Source: Alphaproteobacteria bacterium (lineage in GTDB: Bacteria > Pseudomonadota > Alphaproteobacteria > UBA8366 > Aestuariispiraceae). Taken from it: a stretch of 64,000 bases of DNA. Location of the stretch: assembly GCA_033344895.1 (NCBI GenBank), contig JAWPMN010000001.1, positions 1,178,001 through 1,242,000 of the forward strand. The letters are read 5' to 3'. The translations under genes and the position numbers were made by a program. A model generated the notes under the pieces. It was not told where the DNA came from. It was given only the letters and a program-made list of their open reading frames with translations, and did no database searches. Positions 8,542 through 18,210 of this stretch are shown piece after piece. Position 1 is the first letter of the stretch. Every line of letters begins with the position of its first letter.

Positions 8542-9447
8542 TCAATCCGGCCAGCGCTTGTGCACCCAGAACCACTGACCGGGCCGTTTTCGGATCCAGG
8601 ATTCCAGCATGGCGTTGAATGTCTTGATGATGGTAATCGCGTCTTCACCCCGATCGCCCGTATCCGGCAGATCCATCGGCGGGTGGAAGGTCAGGATGAA
8701 CTTCGTTTTCTCGACGCGCTCCAGTTGGACGGGGATGATCGGCAGTTTCATCTGGACCGCCATTTCGATCGGCGCCGTGGCCGTCATAGCGTCGCGACCA
8801 AAGAACGGGATCGGACGACCCTCGTTCAGTTTCTGATCGATCAGGACGCCGACCGGCTCTCCCCGTTTCAGGCCGGCGTAGATTTCCCGGATCCCTTTGA
8901 CGCCCTTCGGAATCAGGCGCCCTGTCAGTGCGCCGCGCTTGCGCCGGAAGTATTTGTCCATCCAGGGATTGTCGGCATGTCGGTAGATGTTGTTCAGACG
9001 GATGCCGTAATAGGCCGGCACCAACGCCGCCATCTCCCAATTCGCAATATGGGCCGACAGCAGGATAAAGGCGCCTTTTTCCTTCGCATTCAGCAGATTT
9101 TCCAGACCGACCACCGTCACCGGGCTGTCCGGCGCGGTCGGGTCGATTTTGGTGACATGTGAGAATTCGCCCGCGCCACGCCCCAGATTGTCCCACACAT
9201 CCCGAACCGTCTTGTCGATCTGCGCCTGATCCCAATCGGGAAAGGCCCGCGCCAGATTACGGCGTGCGACCTTGTCGGCTTTCAGGAAGGGGCCAACGGT
9301 TCGGAACAGCAGGCTGCCGAATCCGGATGCAAAGGACAGCGGCAGGACCTTGAGCGTCTCCAAGGATCCTTGGATCGCTGCGGCCTGCAATGCATAGACG
9401 ACAATGCCGGATATGCCGCGGCGTCGATAAGCCTCGTTAAACGACAT
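8542..9447 (-). CDS. LpxL/HtrB-type lipid A acyltransferase family protein
   Basis: 301 residues from ATG 9447. The HxxxxE catalytic motif is present as HIANWE within LLSAHIANWEMAAL, followed by GVLIDQKLNEG and the FFGRDAMTATAPIEMA segment of the lysophospholipid/lauroyl acyltransferase family. Such enzymes add secondary acyl chains to Kdo2-lipid IV-A at the inner membrane. The position after lpxK supports this role. The start was set by a CGGAG site and the MSFNEAYRRR N-terminus; it overlaps the lpxK end by 11 bases. Acyl-chain specificity cannot be read. Confidence 0.85.
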   Translation of the reverse strand: MSFNEAYRRRGISGIVVYALQAAAIQGSLETLKVLPLSFASGFGSLLFRTVGPFLKADKVARRNLARAFPDWDQAQIDKTVRDVWDNLGRGAGEFSHVTKIDPTAPDSPVTVVGLENLLNAKEKGAFILLSAHIANWEMAALVPAYYGIRLNNIYRHADNPWMDKYFRRKRGALTGRLIPKGVKGIREIYAGLKRGEPVGVLIDQKLNEGRPIPFFGRDAMTATAPIEMAVQMKLPIIPVQLERVEKTKFILTFHPPMDLPDTGDRGEDAITIIKTFNAMLESWIRKRPGQWFWVHKRWPD

Positions 9448-10420
9448 CGGGAAACTCCGACCGGATGGTGTCCAACAGGGCCCTCCCACCCTGCCACTCA
9501 AGGACAATGGGGATGGCCGTCACCGCCTCAGCGAACCGGAGCGGCACGCGCACGGCATCCTTCTCTGTCGTGATGAGCTGCGCGCCACAATCGCGCGCCT
9601 GCTGGACCAATGCCTGCATCTCTGCGTCCGAATAGGGGTGGTGATCCGGGAAGCTTCGGCGTCCCTGTAGTTTTAGTCCGATCGCCTCGGCGGTGGCAAA
9701 AAACTTTTCCGGCTGTCCGATCCCGGCAAAGGCGACGCAGTCGCTGCCCCGTGGCAACGGCAATTCCGGCACCCGCATGGCGGCCCGCAACCGGGGAGCG
9801 GTTGTGGCGGCGACTTCCTTCGGTTCGGGGCAATCGAAATCCCCCATCAGCACGATCACATCGGCCCGTTCCAAGGCGGCGGATGCTGGTTCGCGCAACG
9901 GTCCGGCCGGAAAGACGCATCCGTTTCCGAACCCCGTCTGCGCATCGACGACCAGAACAGACACCGTCTTGAGCAGGGACGGATTCTGAAAGCCATCATC
10001 CATGACGATATGTGTCGCGCCGGCTGCCTCGGCAGCGCGCGCGCCGGACGGCCGGTCTCTCGACACCCAGACCGGCGCCGTGCGAGCAAGCAGCAGGGCC
10101 TCGTCGCCGACTGTCGCGGCCGTATCGACAGCCGGATCCACCAATTGAGGGCCGGCGACCGTGCCGCCATAACCGCGCGTGAGAATGTGCGGACGGTGCC
10201 CCGCCTGTTGCAGAGCGAGGGCGAGGTCCCGTGCAACCGGCGTCTTGCCTGCCCCCCCCATCACGGCATTCCCGATACAAAGGACGGGAATGGTCGGCCG
10301 GTATGGCCGCGCCCGGCCCCGTCGCCATGCCCCGCCGGCCCGCCAGAGCCATGACAGGGGCGTCAGGAGCCCTGCAGCCATCCCGGGCCGCGCCTCCGTC
10401 CAGAAGCCGGGTGGCCTCAT
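9437..10420 (-). CDS. lpxK: Tetraacyldisaccharide 4'-kinase
   Basis: 327 residues of the normal LpxK length. The N-terminal membrane-associated stretch is followed by a P-loop (GNAVMGGAGKTP, about 50-61) and RGYGG, then DDGFQNPSL, which carries the conserved acidic residues of the family. LpxK phosphorylates the 4' position of the lipid A disaccharide with ATP at the inner membrane. It overlaps waaA by 4 bases upstream and the LpxL-like gene by 11 bases downstream, so the operon is translationally coupled. Confidence 0.95.
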   Translation of the reverse strand: MRPPGFWTEARPGMAAGLLTPLSWLWRAGGAWRRGRARPYRPTIPVLCIGNAVMGGAGKTPVARDLALALQQAGHRPHILTRGYGGTVAGPQLVDPAVDTAATVGDEALLLARTAPVWVSRDRPSGARAAEAAGATHIVMDDGFQNPSLLKTVSVLVVDAQTGFGNGCVFPAGPLREPASAALERADVIVLMGDFDCPEPKEVAATTAPRLRAAMRVPELPLPRGSDCVAFAGIGQPEKFFATAEAIGLKLQGRRSFPDHHPYSDAEMQALVQQARDCGAQLITTEKDAVRVPLRFAEAVTAIPIVLEWQGGRALLDTIRSEFPDVV

Positions 10421-11706
10421 CGGCCCGCGCCCTGGGCGACCGGCGGCAGGATTGGCGCCAGACGTGCCATGACCCTGTCCACCGTCGCGGCGCCTTCGGT
10501 GGTCACCTGGGCTGCGGCCTTCACCATGGCCTTTCGCCGCCCTGCCTCATCCAGCAACCCGCCAACGGTCTGCGCCAGTTCCATCGCGCCTGCGACACGG
10601 GTCATGCCGCCACGGGTCAGGAGATCGGCCGCTACCGTGGAGAAATTTTCCATGTCCGGTCCACAAAGCGGGATGCATCCCAATTGCGCCGGTTCTATCG
10701 GGTTGTGCCCACCATGACCGCCGCACAGGCTGCCACCAACCAGGGCAACCGGCGCCAATCGGTAGAAGAGCCCAAGTTCGCCCAGAGTGTCGGCGACATA
10801 GACAGACGTCGTCGGTGCGACCTCCATCCCCTCAGACCTTAGCGCGACGGACAAACCCTTTGCCCGCAAGGCCTCGGCTATCGCCACGCCGCGGTCCGGG
10901 TGGCGCGGCACCAGGATTGTCAGAATGTCGGGCCGGCCCGAAGCCAGATGGCGATGCGCCTCGGCGACGATGTCCTCTTCACCCGGATGCGTGCTGGCGG
11001 CGACCCAGACCGGACGGCCGCGCAGGCGGGCACGTTCGGTTTCCAGCACCTTGCCGTCGACCGCCTGCGGCTGAACCGACAGTTTCAGGTTTCCGACGCA
11101 ATCGGCCCCGGCTGCACCGAGATCCCGCAGGTGGGCTGCATCGTCCGGTGTCTGCGCCAGGCAGGGCCTGAACCCGTCCAGCAGGTCCCCCGCTATGCCC
11201 GGAATTCGACGCCACCGCCTCAGCGATCTGCGCGACACCCGACCGTTAACGAGAGCCATCGGCTTGCCGGCCCGACGCATTTCCCAGATCAAGGCGGGCC
11301 AGAATTCGGATTCGACCCAGATTCCGGCATCCGGCCGCCAATGCTTTAGGAAGGACCGCACCCAGGCTGGACGGTCAACCGGCACATATTGATGGATCGC
11401 ACGATCCGGGAGCCGGGTCGCCATCAGACGCGCGCTCGTCACTGTGCCCGTCGTGACAAGAACATGGCCCTTCGGGTCGCGTTCCAGAAGTCGCTGGACC
11501 AGCGGCAAGGCCGACATGGCCTCTCCATTGCTGGCGGCGTGAATCCAGACCAGAGGCCCTTCCGGTCGGGGGCGCCCGGGTTGGCCACGCCGTTCGCCGA
11601 AGCGTTGGGCATCCTCCTTGCCGCGTGCGAGCCGCCTGTCCAGATAGCGATCGATCAGCGGTGCCGCCAAGGCGGTAGCAGCCAGATAGATGCCCCGCGC
11701 GATCAT
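10417..11706 (-). CDS. waaA: 3-deoxy-D-manno-octulosonic acid (Kdo) transferase
   Basis: 429 residues. The N-terminal half contains WIHAASNGEAMSALPL, the acceptor-side motif with the catalytic Glu of WaaA/KdtA, and VTTGTVTSARLM; the C-terminal half binds CMP-Kdo with GGSLCGGHGGHNPIEPA. A single hydrophobic N-terminal anchor is present. It transfers Kdo to lipid IV-A. The stop overlaps the lpxK start and its own start overlaps the DUF374 stop, each by 4 bases. Confidence 0.93.
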   Translation of the reverse strand: MIARGIYLAATALAAPLIDRYLDRRLARGKEDAQRFGERRGQPGRPRPEGPLVWIHAASNGEAMSALPLVQRLLERDPKGHVLVTTGTVTSARLMATRLPDRAIHQYVPVDRPAWVRSFLKHWRPDAGIWVESEFWPALIWEMRRAGKPMALVNGRVSRRSLRRWRRIPGIAGDLLDGFRPCLAQTPDDAAHLRDLGAAGADCVGNLKLSVQPQAVDGKVLETERARLRGRPVWVAASTHPGEEDIVAEAHRHLASGRPDILTILVPRHPDRGVAIAEALRAKGLSVALRSEGMEVAPTTSVYVADTLGELGLFYRLAPVALVGGSLCGGHGGHNPIEPAQLGCIPLCGPDMENFSTVAADLLTRGGMTRVAGAMELAQTVGGLLDEAGRRKAMVKAAAQVTTEGAATVDRVMARLAPILPPVAQGAGR

Positions 11707-12428
11707 ACGCCGCCCCCTGAAGGTGCTGCATCGCCATCCGCGCGGAGGACCGGATCGTGACCCATTTCGCGATCGCAGGCGTCGGTCATCTCATTCAGGA
11801 TGTGCTCGATCCGCCGGCGGTATTCTTCGCGGGTTGCCTCATCGGCCCGCGGCGGCAGTTCGATCGCCTTGCCCCAGCGGCAAACGCCCCGGTTGAACGG
11901 AAGCGGCAGTTGGAACCTGTCCCAGGTTCCCAACACCTTCCGCCGTTTCATGGCATAGGACACCGGCACGATCGGCACTTTCGCCAGGGAGGCGATGACG
12001 ATCATCCCTTCCTTGACCACGAGGCGCGGACCGCGCGGGCCGTCTGGCGTGAACCCAACATGGCCGCCGGCCTTCAGGCGCTTCACGATGGCCCGCGTCG
12101 CCTTGGCGCCGTCCTTGCTGTCGACCGGGATCCCCTCAAACCCGAAGCGGCCCATCGCGTCGATCACGATACGCCCGTCGCGGTGGCCGGAGGCGACGAC
12201 ACAGAGCTCATGCGATTTTTCGGCATAGGCATAGGGCATCATGCCGATCCGGTTATGCCACAGGGCGATGATATAGGGCTGACCTTCGGCCATCAGGCGG
12301 TCCCGGTCTTCCGTGCCGGAGACCTCCCAGCGGGACGTGTAGCGCACGAAACGAATATACCACGCGATCAGGCCGCACATCAGGCGGTGGAACCAGGCCT
12401 GCTTGGTGAGCCGCTTCAACGCCCCCAT
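11703..12428 (-). CDS. DUF374-type lysophospholipid acyltransferase family protein
   Basis: 241 residues. The family signature is present: ALWHNRIGMMPYAY near 55-68, SGHRDGRIV, and the FTPDGPRGPR segment characteristic of DUF374 proteins, which lie in msbA-waaA-lpxK operons of alphaproteobacteria. It is related to glycerophosphate acyltransferases; the exact acyl transfer is unproven. It starts 5 bases after the msbA stop and overlaps the waaA start. The last 15 residues are low-complexity Gly/Asp/Ala. Confidence 0.85.
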   Translation of the reverse strand: MGALKRLTKQAWFHRLMCGLIAWYIRFVRYTSRWEVSGTEDRDRLMAEGQPYIIALWHNRIGMMPYAYAEKSHELCVVASGHRDGRIVIDAMGRFGFEGIPVDSKDGAKATRAIVKRLKAGGHVGFTPDGPRGPRLVVKEGMIVIASLAKVPIVPVSYAMKRRKVLGTWDRFQLPLPFNRGVCRWGKAIELPPRADEATREEYRRRIEHILNEMTDACDREMGHDPVLRADGDAAPSGGGV

Positions 12429-12433
12429 GCGCG

Positions 12434-14254
12434 TCAGTCCTCCCGTCCGCCCGAAGAGGTCGTGTCCGGGGTCTCCTGGAACTGGTACTTGCTGAGCCGG
12501 GCATACAGACCGCCCTTGCGCGCCAGTTCGTCATGCGTGCCGGTTTCGGCAACGCGGCCGGCCTCCATTACATAAATGCGGTCCGCCCGGCGGATCGTCG
12601 CAAGGCGGTGCGCAATAACGATGGTCGTCCGTCCGACCATAAGGCGCTCCAGAGCAGACTGAACCTTGCGTTCGGATTCGGCATCCAGCGCCGATGTGGC
12701 CTCGTCCAGCAGCAGGATCGGCGCCTGTTTCAGCATGGCACGCGCAATGGCAATACGCTGGCGCTGACCACCGCTGAGCCGCAGCCCCTGTTCGCCGACC
12801 ATGGTGTCGTAACCTTCAGGCAGTCCCATGATGAAGTCGTGCGCCGCAGCGTTGCGGGCCGCTTCCTCGATCTCGTCCTGAGACGCGCCGAAACGACCAT
12901 AGGCGATGTTGGCACGGATCGTGTCGTTGAACAGCGCCGGCTCCTGGCTGACCAGGGCGATCTGCGCCGCGACCGAATCCAGCGTCGCCGCTTTCACATC
13001 CTCGCCGTCGATCAACACGCGGCCCGCGGTGACGTCGTAGAAGCGCGGGATCAGGTTCAGCACCGTCGTCTTGCCCGCACCCGACGGCCCGACCAGGGCA
13101 ACGGTCTCCCCCGGCGCGATATCGATGTCGACCCCGTTCAGCACCGCGGCTTCCCCGTCATAGGTGAACACTACACCTTCCAGGGTAACCCGGCCCTTGC
13201 CGCCCCTCAGCGGTTTGGCGTCCGGCAGATTTTTGATCTTCGGGTCGTAGTCAACGATCTTGAAACAACGGCCGGCGGCGGCGAGGCCTTCCTGCAGCGT
13301 GTTGTTGAGGCTGGCGAGACTGCGCATCGGCTGGTAGGCCATGAAAACGGCCGCCAAGAAGGACATGAACGACCCGACCGTCTGTTCGCCGGCCAGAATC
13401 TGATGTCCGCCTATCACGATGATGGTGAACAGGGTAAACCCGGCCAAGGTTTCCATGATCGGATAGCTGAGCGCCCGGGTCCGGACCGCTTTCAAAACCA
13501 GTTTATAGGTCTTGCGGAACGCGTCTGCGCCACGCCGCTGTTCATAGTCCTGCATCGAATAGGCGCGCACCGACCGGGCGTTGGACAGGCTGTCGTCCAG
13601 GACCGAGGTCATTTCGGCGAATTCGTTCTGGGTCGCCTCCGACACCTTGCGCAGTCGCTTGCCGATCCGCGCGATGGGCAGGACGCTGATCGGGAAAAAA
13701 ACTATCGAGAACAATGACAGTTCCCAGTTTTGGTAGAACATGACGCCGATCATGAAGACGAGGGTCACACTGTCCCGTCCAGCGCCGGTAAAGACCTTGG
13801 TCACCGCGTCGCGCAGCAAGTAGCAATCACTGATGAAACGGGAGAGTTGCTTCGCGGTGCCTTCGTTTTCAAGGAACCGAATTTCGATCCGCAGGAAGGA
13901 ATGGAACATCTGGTTCTGGATTTTTTCGATCACCCGAAGACCGACCATCTGCATTGTGACCGATTGGGCGAAACTTGCGGCCCCGCGCAACACGGACAAA
14001 CCGAGAAATCCAAAGGCGCAGGCCCAGATCCAGAATTCACTGCGCTGAGCGAAAGCACGGTCCAGGGTCGGTTCAAGCAATCCCGCGATCCCGGCCGAAG
14101 TCGACGCCACGACGACCATCCAGAAGGCGGCGAAGATCACCCACCATCTGTGTTCGGACATGTAGTCGCGCCAAAGGCGTACCGTCATGGTGCGCGTGGT
14201 CGCGTCCAGTCCAATCCGGTTTCGGATTTTCTCGCCGATGCTTTGCTTGGCCAC
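12434..14254 (-). CDS. msbA: Lipid A export ABC transporter, MsbA type
   Basis: 606 residues, a half transporter with a six-helix membrane domain (about 30-320) and a nucleotide-binding domain (about 350-590). Walker A is GPSGAGKTTVLN, the signature LSGGQRQR, Walker B ILLLDEATSALD and the H-loop VIAHRLAT. MsbA flips core-lipid A across the inner membrane. Operon context with DUF374, waaA and lpxK makes the lipid A role much likelier than drug export. Confidence 0.9.
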   Translation of the reverse strand: MAKQSIGEKIRNRIGLDATTRTMTVRLWRDYMSEHRWWVIFAAFWMVVVASTSAGIAGLLEPTLDRAFAQRSEFWIWACAFGFLGLSVLRGAASFAQSVTMQMVGLRVIEKIQNQMFHSFLRIEIRFLENEGTAKQLSRFISDCYLLRDAVTKVFTGAGRDSVTLVFMIGVMFYQNWELSLFSIVFFPISVLPIARIGKRLRKVSEATQNEFAEMTSVLDDSLSNARSVRAYSMQDYEQRRGADAFRKTYKLVLKAVRTRALSYPIMETLAGFTLFTIIVIGGHQILAGEQTVGSFMSFLAAVFMAYQPMRSLASLNNTLQEGLAAAGRCFKIVDYDPKIKNLPDAKPLRGGKGRVTLEGVVFTYDGEAAVLNGVDIDIAPGETVALVGPSGAGKTTVLNLIPRFYDVTAGRVLIDGEDVKAATLDSVAAQIALVSQEPALFNDTIRANIAYGRFGASQDEIEEAARNAAAHDFIMGLPEGYDTMVGEQGLRLSGGQRQRIAIARAMLKQAPILLLDEATSALDAESERKVQSALERLMVGRTTIVIAHRLATIRRADRIYVMEAGRVAETGTHDELARKGGLYARLSKYQFQETPDTTSSGGRED

Positions 14255-14351
14255 CGCTTGCCGCTATCCGCTTGCGTGTTAACAGGAAAGTCGGCGCCCT
14301 ATAGCATGCGTCGCATGGGGCGTCACGTCGCGCGGCAGCTGGAAATCGGTA

Positions 14352-15479
14352 TCAGACAGCCTCGGCGGGGCTGGACGCCGCGCTGGATTCCTGTGGCACC
14401 AGCGCCTGAGCGACGGGCTGCAGATTGCGCAGGAACTGACGGGAACAGGCCTGCCAGGAAAAGGTTTCGGCATGCCGCCGACAGGCGTCCGGATCGATCT
14501 CCAGCGCCCGAATGGCCGCACGCTGCAGATCCTCATCCAGAACGCCGCACGGATGAGCGCCGATCACGTCGATCGGGCCCGGTACCGGCAGGGCCGCCAC
14601 CGGCACGCCCGACGCCAGCGCTTCCAGCAGGACGAGACCGAATGTATCGGTCCGGCTGGGGAAGACGAAGACATCGGCCGCCGCGTAATGCGCGGCCAGT
14701 TCCTCCCCGGTTTTCGGCCCCAGGAACTTCACGTCCGGGTAGGTTCGGCGCAACTCTTCCAACTGCGGTCCGCCCCCCACGACAACCTTCGTGCCCGGCA
14801 GGGCAAGGTCCAGGAAGCCGCCGATATTCTTTTCCACCGCAACGCGGCCGACATTCATGAAGATCGGACGCGGGTAGGGCAGAAAGTCCTTGGAGCGCGG
14901 CCGGAACAGGTCGAGATCGACCCCCCGTGACCACACCTCCAGGTGTTGGAAGCCACGCCCGGCAAGGTCGGCCTTCATGGTTGGCGTGGTAACCATCGTC
15001 ACCTCCGCATCCCCATGGAACCGTCGCATCCAGGAATAGGTGATATCGACCGGCAGGCGACACCTTGCGTGAATGTATTCCGGGAAACGGGTGTGAAAAC
15101 TGGTGGAAAAGGCCTGACCGTGCTTCCGGCAGAAACGGCGGGCAATGCTGCCCAACGGTCCCTCGGTCGCGATATGAACCGCCGCCGGCATCAAGCCCGC
15201 CAACAATCTTGGCAGACGCCAGACCGCGTCGACCGCCAGGCGGATTTCCGGATAGGTCGGGCAGGGAATGGTACGAAACCGATCCGGCCCGATGACATGC
15301 ACATCCAGCCCCATGGTCTCCAGCTCCTGACGCGTACGGTCCAGGGTCCGAACCACCCCATTGATCTGCGGGAACCAGGCATCGCTGACGATCACCAATC
15401 GGCGACCGGGAATCGCGGCGACGTCGCGTGCAATGGAATCATCGGCAATGGATTCAGGACGGGACAGGGGGGCCGCCAT
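14352..15479 (-). CDS. Glycosyltransferase family 4-type mannosyl/glycosyltransferase
   Basis: 375 residues with a GT-B fold. The N-terminal domain begins IVSDAWFPQINGVVRTL, typical of the GDP-mannose-dependent alpha-mannosyltransferase-like group; the C-terminal domain has VGRVAVEKNIGG and the nucleotide-sugar motif FPSRTDTFGLVLLEALASGVPV (E-x7-E type). It lies between the LpxH-like phosphatase and msbA. It could glycosylate a glycolipid or LPS core; donor and acceptor are unknown. Its low-complexity Ser/Ala end looks genuine. Confidence 0.82.
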   Translation of the reverse strand: MAAPLSRPESIADDSIARDVAAIPGRRLVIVSDAWFPQINGVVRTLDRTRQELETMGLDVHVIGPDRFRTIPCPTYPEIRLAVDAVWRLPRLLAGLMPAAVHIATEGPLGSIARRFCRKHGQAFSTSFHTRFPEYIHARCRLPVDITYSWMRRFHGDAEVTMVTTPTMKADLAGRGFQHLEVWSRGVDLDLFRPRSKDFLPYPRPIFMNVGRVAVEKNIGGFLDLALPGTKVVVGGGPQLEELRRTYPDVKFLGPKTGEELAAHYAAADVFVFPSRTDTFGLVLLEALASGVPVAALPVPGPIDVIGAHPCGVLDEDLQRAAIRALEIDPDACRRHAETFSWQACSRQFLRNLQPVAQALVPQESSAASSPAEAV

Positions 15480-15506
15480 GACTGCTCCGTTCGATCTCTC
15501 TGGGGG

Positions 15507-16313
15507 TCAGGCGGGGACCTTGCTGGTCAGCCGCTTGGGTTCCGGTGCGGAGACCTGTTCCGGCATTTCCGCCCAACGCACGATTTCAAGCTTGCCGTCG
15601 GCATGCTCGACCAGGGCGGTGCAACTCTCCACCCAGTCGCCGTCGTTGCAGTACAGGATGCCGTCAATCTCTCGCATTTCCGCGTGATGAATATGGCCGC
15701 AGACGACCCCATCCACACCGCGACTGCGGGCCTCATGGGCAACCGCCTCCTCGAAATGGCTGATGAATTCGACCGCGTTCTTGACCTTCTGCTTCAGGAA
15801 AGCTGACAACGACCAGTAGGGCAGGTTCAGCCAGCGCCGCAGCATGTTGAAATAGTGGTTGGTCGACAGCAGAACCGTGTAGGCCCAGTCGCCGAGATGG
15901 GCGAGCCATTTGGCGTATTTGACGACGGAGTCGAATTTGTCGCCATGGATGATCAGGTAGCGCCGGCCGTCGGCCCCCTGATGGATGGCCTCTTCCTTCA
16001 CCAACACGCCGCCGAAGAACAGATTCGTGTAGTCCCTGAGTACTTCGTCGTGATTGCCGGGCACATAGATTACCTGACAGCCGTTGCGGGTCTTCTTCAG
16101 GATTTCTCGCACGACCTCATTCTGGGTTTCCGTCCAGTACCAGGACTTCTTCAGGCGCCATCCGTCGATGATGTCGCCGACCAGATATAGTGTCTCGCAT
16201 TCGGTATGGCGCAGGAAATCCAGCAGGAAATCGGCCTTGCAGCCCCGCGTTCCCAGATGCGTGTCGGACACCCAGACCGTCCGGTAACGACTTACGCCAC
16301 GAAATCCGTGCAT
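15507..16313 (-). CDS. UDP-2,3-diacylglucosamine diphosphatase (LpxH-like) metallophosphoesterase
   Basis: 268 residues from ATG 16313, preceded by AAGGCGG; a TTG frame start 39 bases upstream is less likely. Calcineurin-like metal motifs are complete: VSDTHLG, VGDIIDGW, PGNHDE, IHGDKFD and CGHIHHAE. The family includes LpxH/LpxH2, which cleave UDP-diacylglucosamine to lipid X. It leads the envelope-gene run, followed by the glycosyltransferase and msbA. The family is clear; the lipid A role rests on context. Confidence 0.82.
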   Translation of the reverse strand: MHGFRGVSRYRTVWVSDTHLGTRGCKADFLLDFLRHTECETLYLVGDIIDGWRLKKSWYWTETQNEVVREILKKTRNGCQVIYVPGNHDEVLRDYTNLFFGGVLVKEEAIHQGADGRRYLIIHGDKFDSVVKYAKWLAHLGDWAYTVLLSTNHYFNMLRRWLNLPYWSLSAFLKQKVKNAVEFISHFEEAVAHEARSRGVDGVVCGHIHHAEMREIDGILYCNDGDWVESCTALVEHADGKLEIVRWAEMPEQVSAPEPKRLTSKVPA

Positions 16314-16414
16314 ATCCGTATCCGCCTTTCCCTCAGCCCCGGCTTCAGTCAAGCCAGGCCCTTCACAGCTCCGTCCTTACTGGCGAGGGAATACGGATCA
16401 AGTATGAAAGAAAT

Positions 16415-16437
16415 AAGTAAAAACCACATTCTTACTT
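16415..16437. promoter_or_regulatory. Inverted repeat in AT-rich divergent intergenic region
   Basis: AAGTAA (16415-16420) and TTACTT (16432-16437) form a perfect 6-bp inverted repeat in the most AT-rich part of the 214-base gap between the LpxH-like gene and the lipid kinase gene. The following bases to about 16492 are also AT-rich and contain promoter-like hexamers. It may be an operator serving one or both divergent genes. No cognate regulator is adjacent. Confidence 0.3.
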
Positions 16438-16527
16438 GAGTTTCATTTAAGTTTAACATTCAGAACATAGAAACGACACGCAACGTATAGTTTCCAGAGG
16501 GTCACCCTCTCAAGGAGCGTCAGGTCT

Positions 16528-17517
16528 GTGGCATTCAAGTCAGCGGTTACTCCCCCGATTCGCAGACGCGTGGCCGTCATCTACAATCCGGTGGCAGGGT
16601 TCCGGCAACGGGGACGCCTGCGGCGTTTCCTGAGGCATCTTCGGCGGCTGGGCCATGAGGTGCTGTTGCGGAGAACCGAAGGTCCCGGCCACGCGACACA
16701 GATCGCGCGCGACCTGGACCCGGCCCAGGTCGACGTCGTGGTCGCCGCGGGCGGCGACGGCACGATCAACGAGGTCGCGAACGGCCTGATCGGTCGGCCG
16801 ATCCCGATGACGATCGCACCTTTGGGCACCGCCAACGTCTTCGCCTTCGAAACCGGGCTGGGCCTGAAGCTGAGCCGCGCCGCCCGCCTGCCGTCCGAAG
16901 GTCTGGTGGCGGAAATTCGGCCCGCTTTGGCCGGAAAACGCGGATTTCTGCTGATGGTCAGCGCGGGGACCGACGCCCGCGTCGTAGCCAACGTGGATCG
17001 GGGCATGAAGCGATATCTCGGCAAGACCGCCTATGTCCTGGCGGCGGTACGAGAGATTCTTTCCGGCCGACCGGGGCGTATTCAGGTGACGGTCGACGGA
17101 GTTCGGCATGAAGCCGGTCTTGTCGTCGTGACCCATGCCTGCCACTACGCCGGCCCATTCGTCATCGCGCCGAATGTCCGGATGGGGGACGACAGTGTCT
17201 GCGTCGTCCTGCTGAAGGGTGTCCGGCGCCGGTCCCTTGTCAAATATGCCATGGCGCTGTTGCTGAACCGTCTGCCGACCCTGAAGGACGCGACGGTCCT
17301 GCGCGCGCACCGGGTCCGGATCGATGGCCCCGAAGGACAGCCGATCCAGTCAGACGGGGACGTGATCGGGCAGGCCCCGATGGATATCGTGCTCGGCAGC
17401 CGTCCGTTGAGGATTCTGGTACCCGATCTCGCCCGCGTTCTCCCGCTACAATCAGCACCCGGAATTGCCGCCGGGACCGATGGTGCCCTGGCAAAGGAAC
17501 CGGTGCCGGCACAATGA
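16528..17517 (+). CDS. Diacylglycerol kinase family lipid kinase
   Basis: 329 residues beginning at GTG 16528, with AAGGAGCG upstream. The N-terminal nucleotide-binding domain shows AVIYNPVAGFRQRG, the diagnostic GGDGTINEVANGL (about 80-92) and APLGTANVFAFE; the C-terminal domain has the DGE/QSDGD region (about 275). It belongs to the DagK/YegS/LCB5 superfamily and would phosphorylate a lipid alcohol at the membrane face. The divergent arrangement with the lipid A genes fits an envelope role, but the substrate is not known. Confidence 0.85.
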   Translation: MAFKSAVTPPIRRRVAVIYNPVAGFRQRGRLRRFLRHLRRLGHEVLLRRTEGPGHATQIARDLDPAQVDVVVAAGGDGTINEVANGLIGRPIPMTIAPLGTANVFAFETGLGLKLSRAARLPSEGLVAEIRPALAGKRGFLLMVSAGTDARVVANVDRGMKRYLGKTAYVLAAVREILSGRPGRIQVTVDGVRHEAGLVVVTHACHYAGPFVIAPNVRMGDDSVCVVLLKGVRRRSLVKYAMALLLNRLPTLKDATVLRAHRVRIDGPEGQPIQSDGDVIGQAPMDIVLGSRPLRILVPDLARVLPLQSAPGIAAGTDGALAKEPVPAQ

Positions 17518-17626
17518 GCCCCTGTTTTCCCGGCCTTGTGGCGGACTGGCACTGATTCTGCTAGACCTGATCCGGATGCGGCAGCCGGAATGGCGCCCCA
17601 TCGAGGAGTCGTTCAGGAGAACCGGA

Positions 17627-18169
17627 ATGAACAGCGGATCGACCGTCGTAACCTCCCCGCCCCGAGTCCGGCGGCGGATCGCCCTTGCGCTTGCCGCCGC
17701 GATTGCCCTGTCGCAGACCAGTTGCACGACGGGGCAGGAAAACCTGTCGCGGGAGGACAAGATTGCAATCGGTGTGATCTCGGGCTTCGTCCTGGGGGGC
17801 GTGCTGGGCTATCAGATGCTGGGAAGTGGCTCCAGCCGGATGCTGTTCGCCGCAGCCGGCGCGGCCGGCGGCGCCTATGGCGGCAAACTGCTGGCGGAAC
17901 GACTGACCCAGTATGACAAGACCGCCATGCATGACACGGCATACAACACGTTGACCTCCGGCGCGACCGGCGAGACCGCGACCTGGCAGAATGCCGATAC
18001 CGGCACCCATGGCAGCATCACGCCGACCCGGACCTATCTCGATACGCAGGGGCGCATCTGCCGGGAGTACGATGCACAGATCTCCGTCGACGGGCAGGTC
18101 GTACAGGGGCGCGAGACAGCCTGCAAGGCGGAGGCCGGGCATTGGGTCGTCTTCCCGACCAGTGGTTGA
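17627..18169 (+). CDS. Lipoprotein with glycine-zipper (17 kDa surface-antigen-like)
   Basis: 180 residues from ATG 17627 with CAGGAGA upstream. The signal peptide ends in a lipobox-like ALSQTSC, so Cys34 is the likely lipidated residue. A glycine-rich hydrophobic segment (about 55-92) resembles the glycine-zipper 2TM region of the Rickettsia 17 kDa antigen family. The C-terminal part, with CREYDAQISVDGQ and GRETACKAEAGHW, matches the typical C-terminal domain of that family. It is probably an outer-membrane-associated lipoprotein of unknown role. Confidence 0.8.
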   Translation: MNSGSTVVTSPPRVRRRIALALAAAIALSQTSCTTGQENLSREDKIAIGVISGFVLGGVLGYQMLGSGSSRMLFAAAGAAGGAYGGKLLAERLTQYDKTAMHDTAYNTLTSGATGETATWQNADTGTHGSITPTRTYLDTQGRICREYDAQISVDGQVVQGRETACKAEAGHWVVFPTSG

Positions 18170-18210
18170 TATCAACCCGACCCGCCAGCCCCCCACGTCA
18201 TAAGAAAAAA

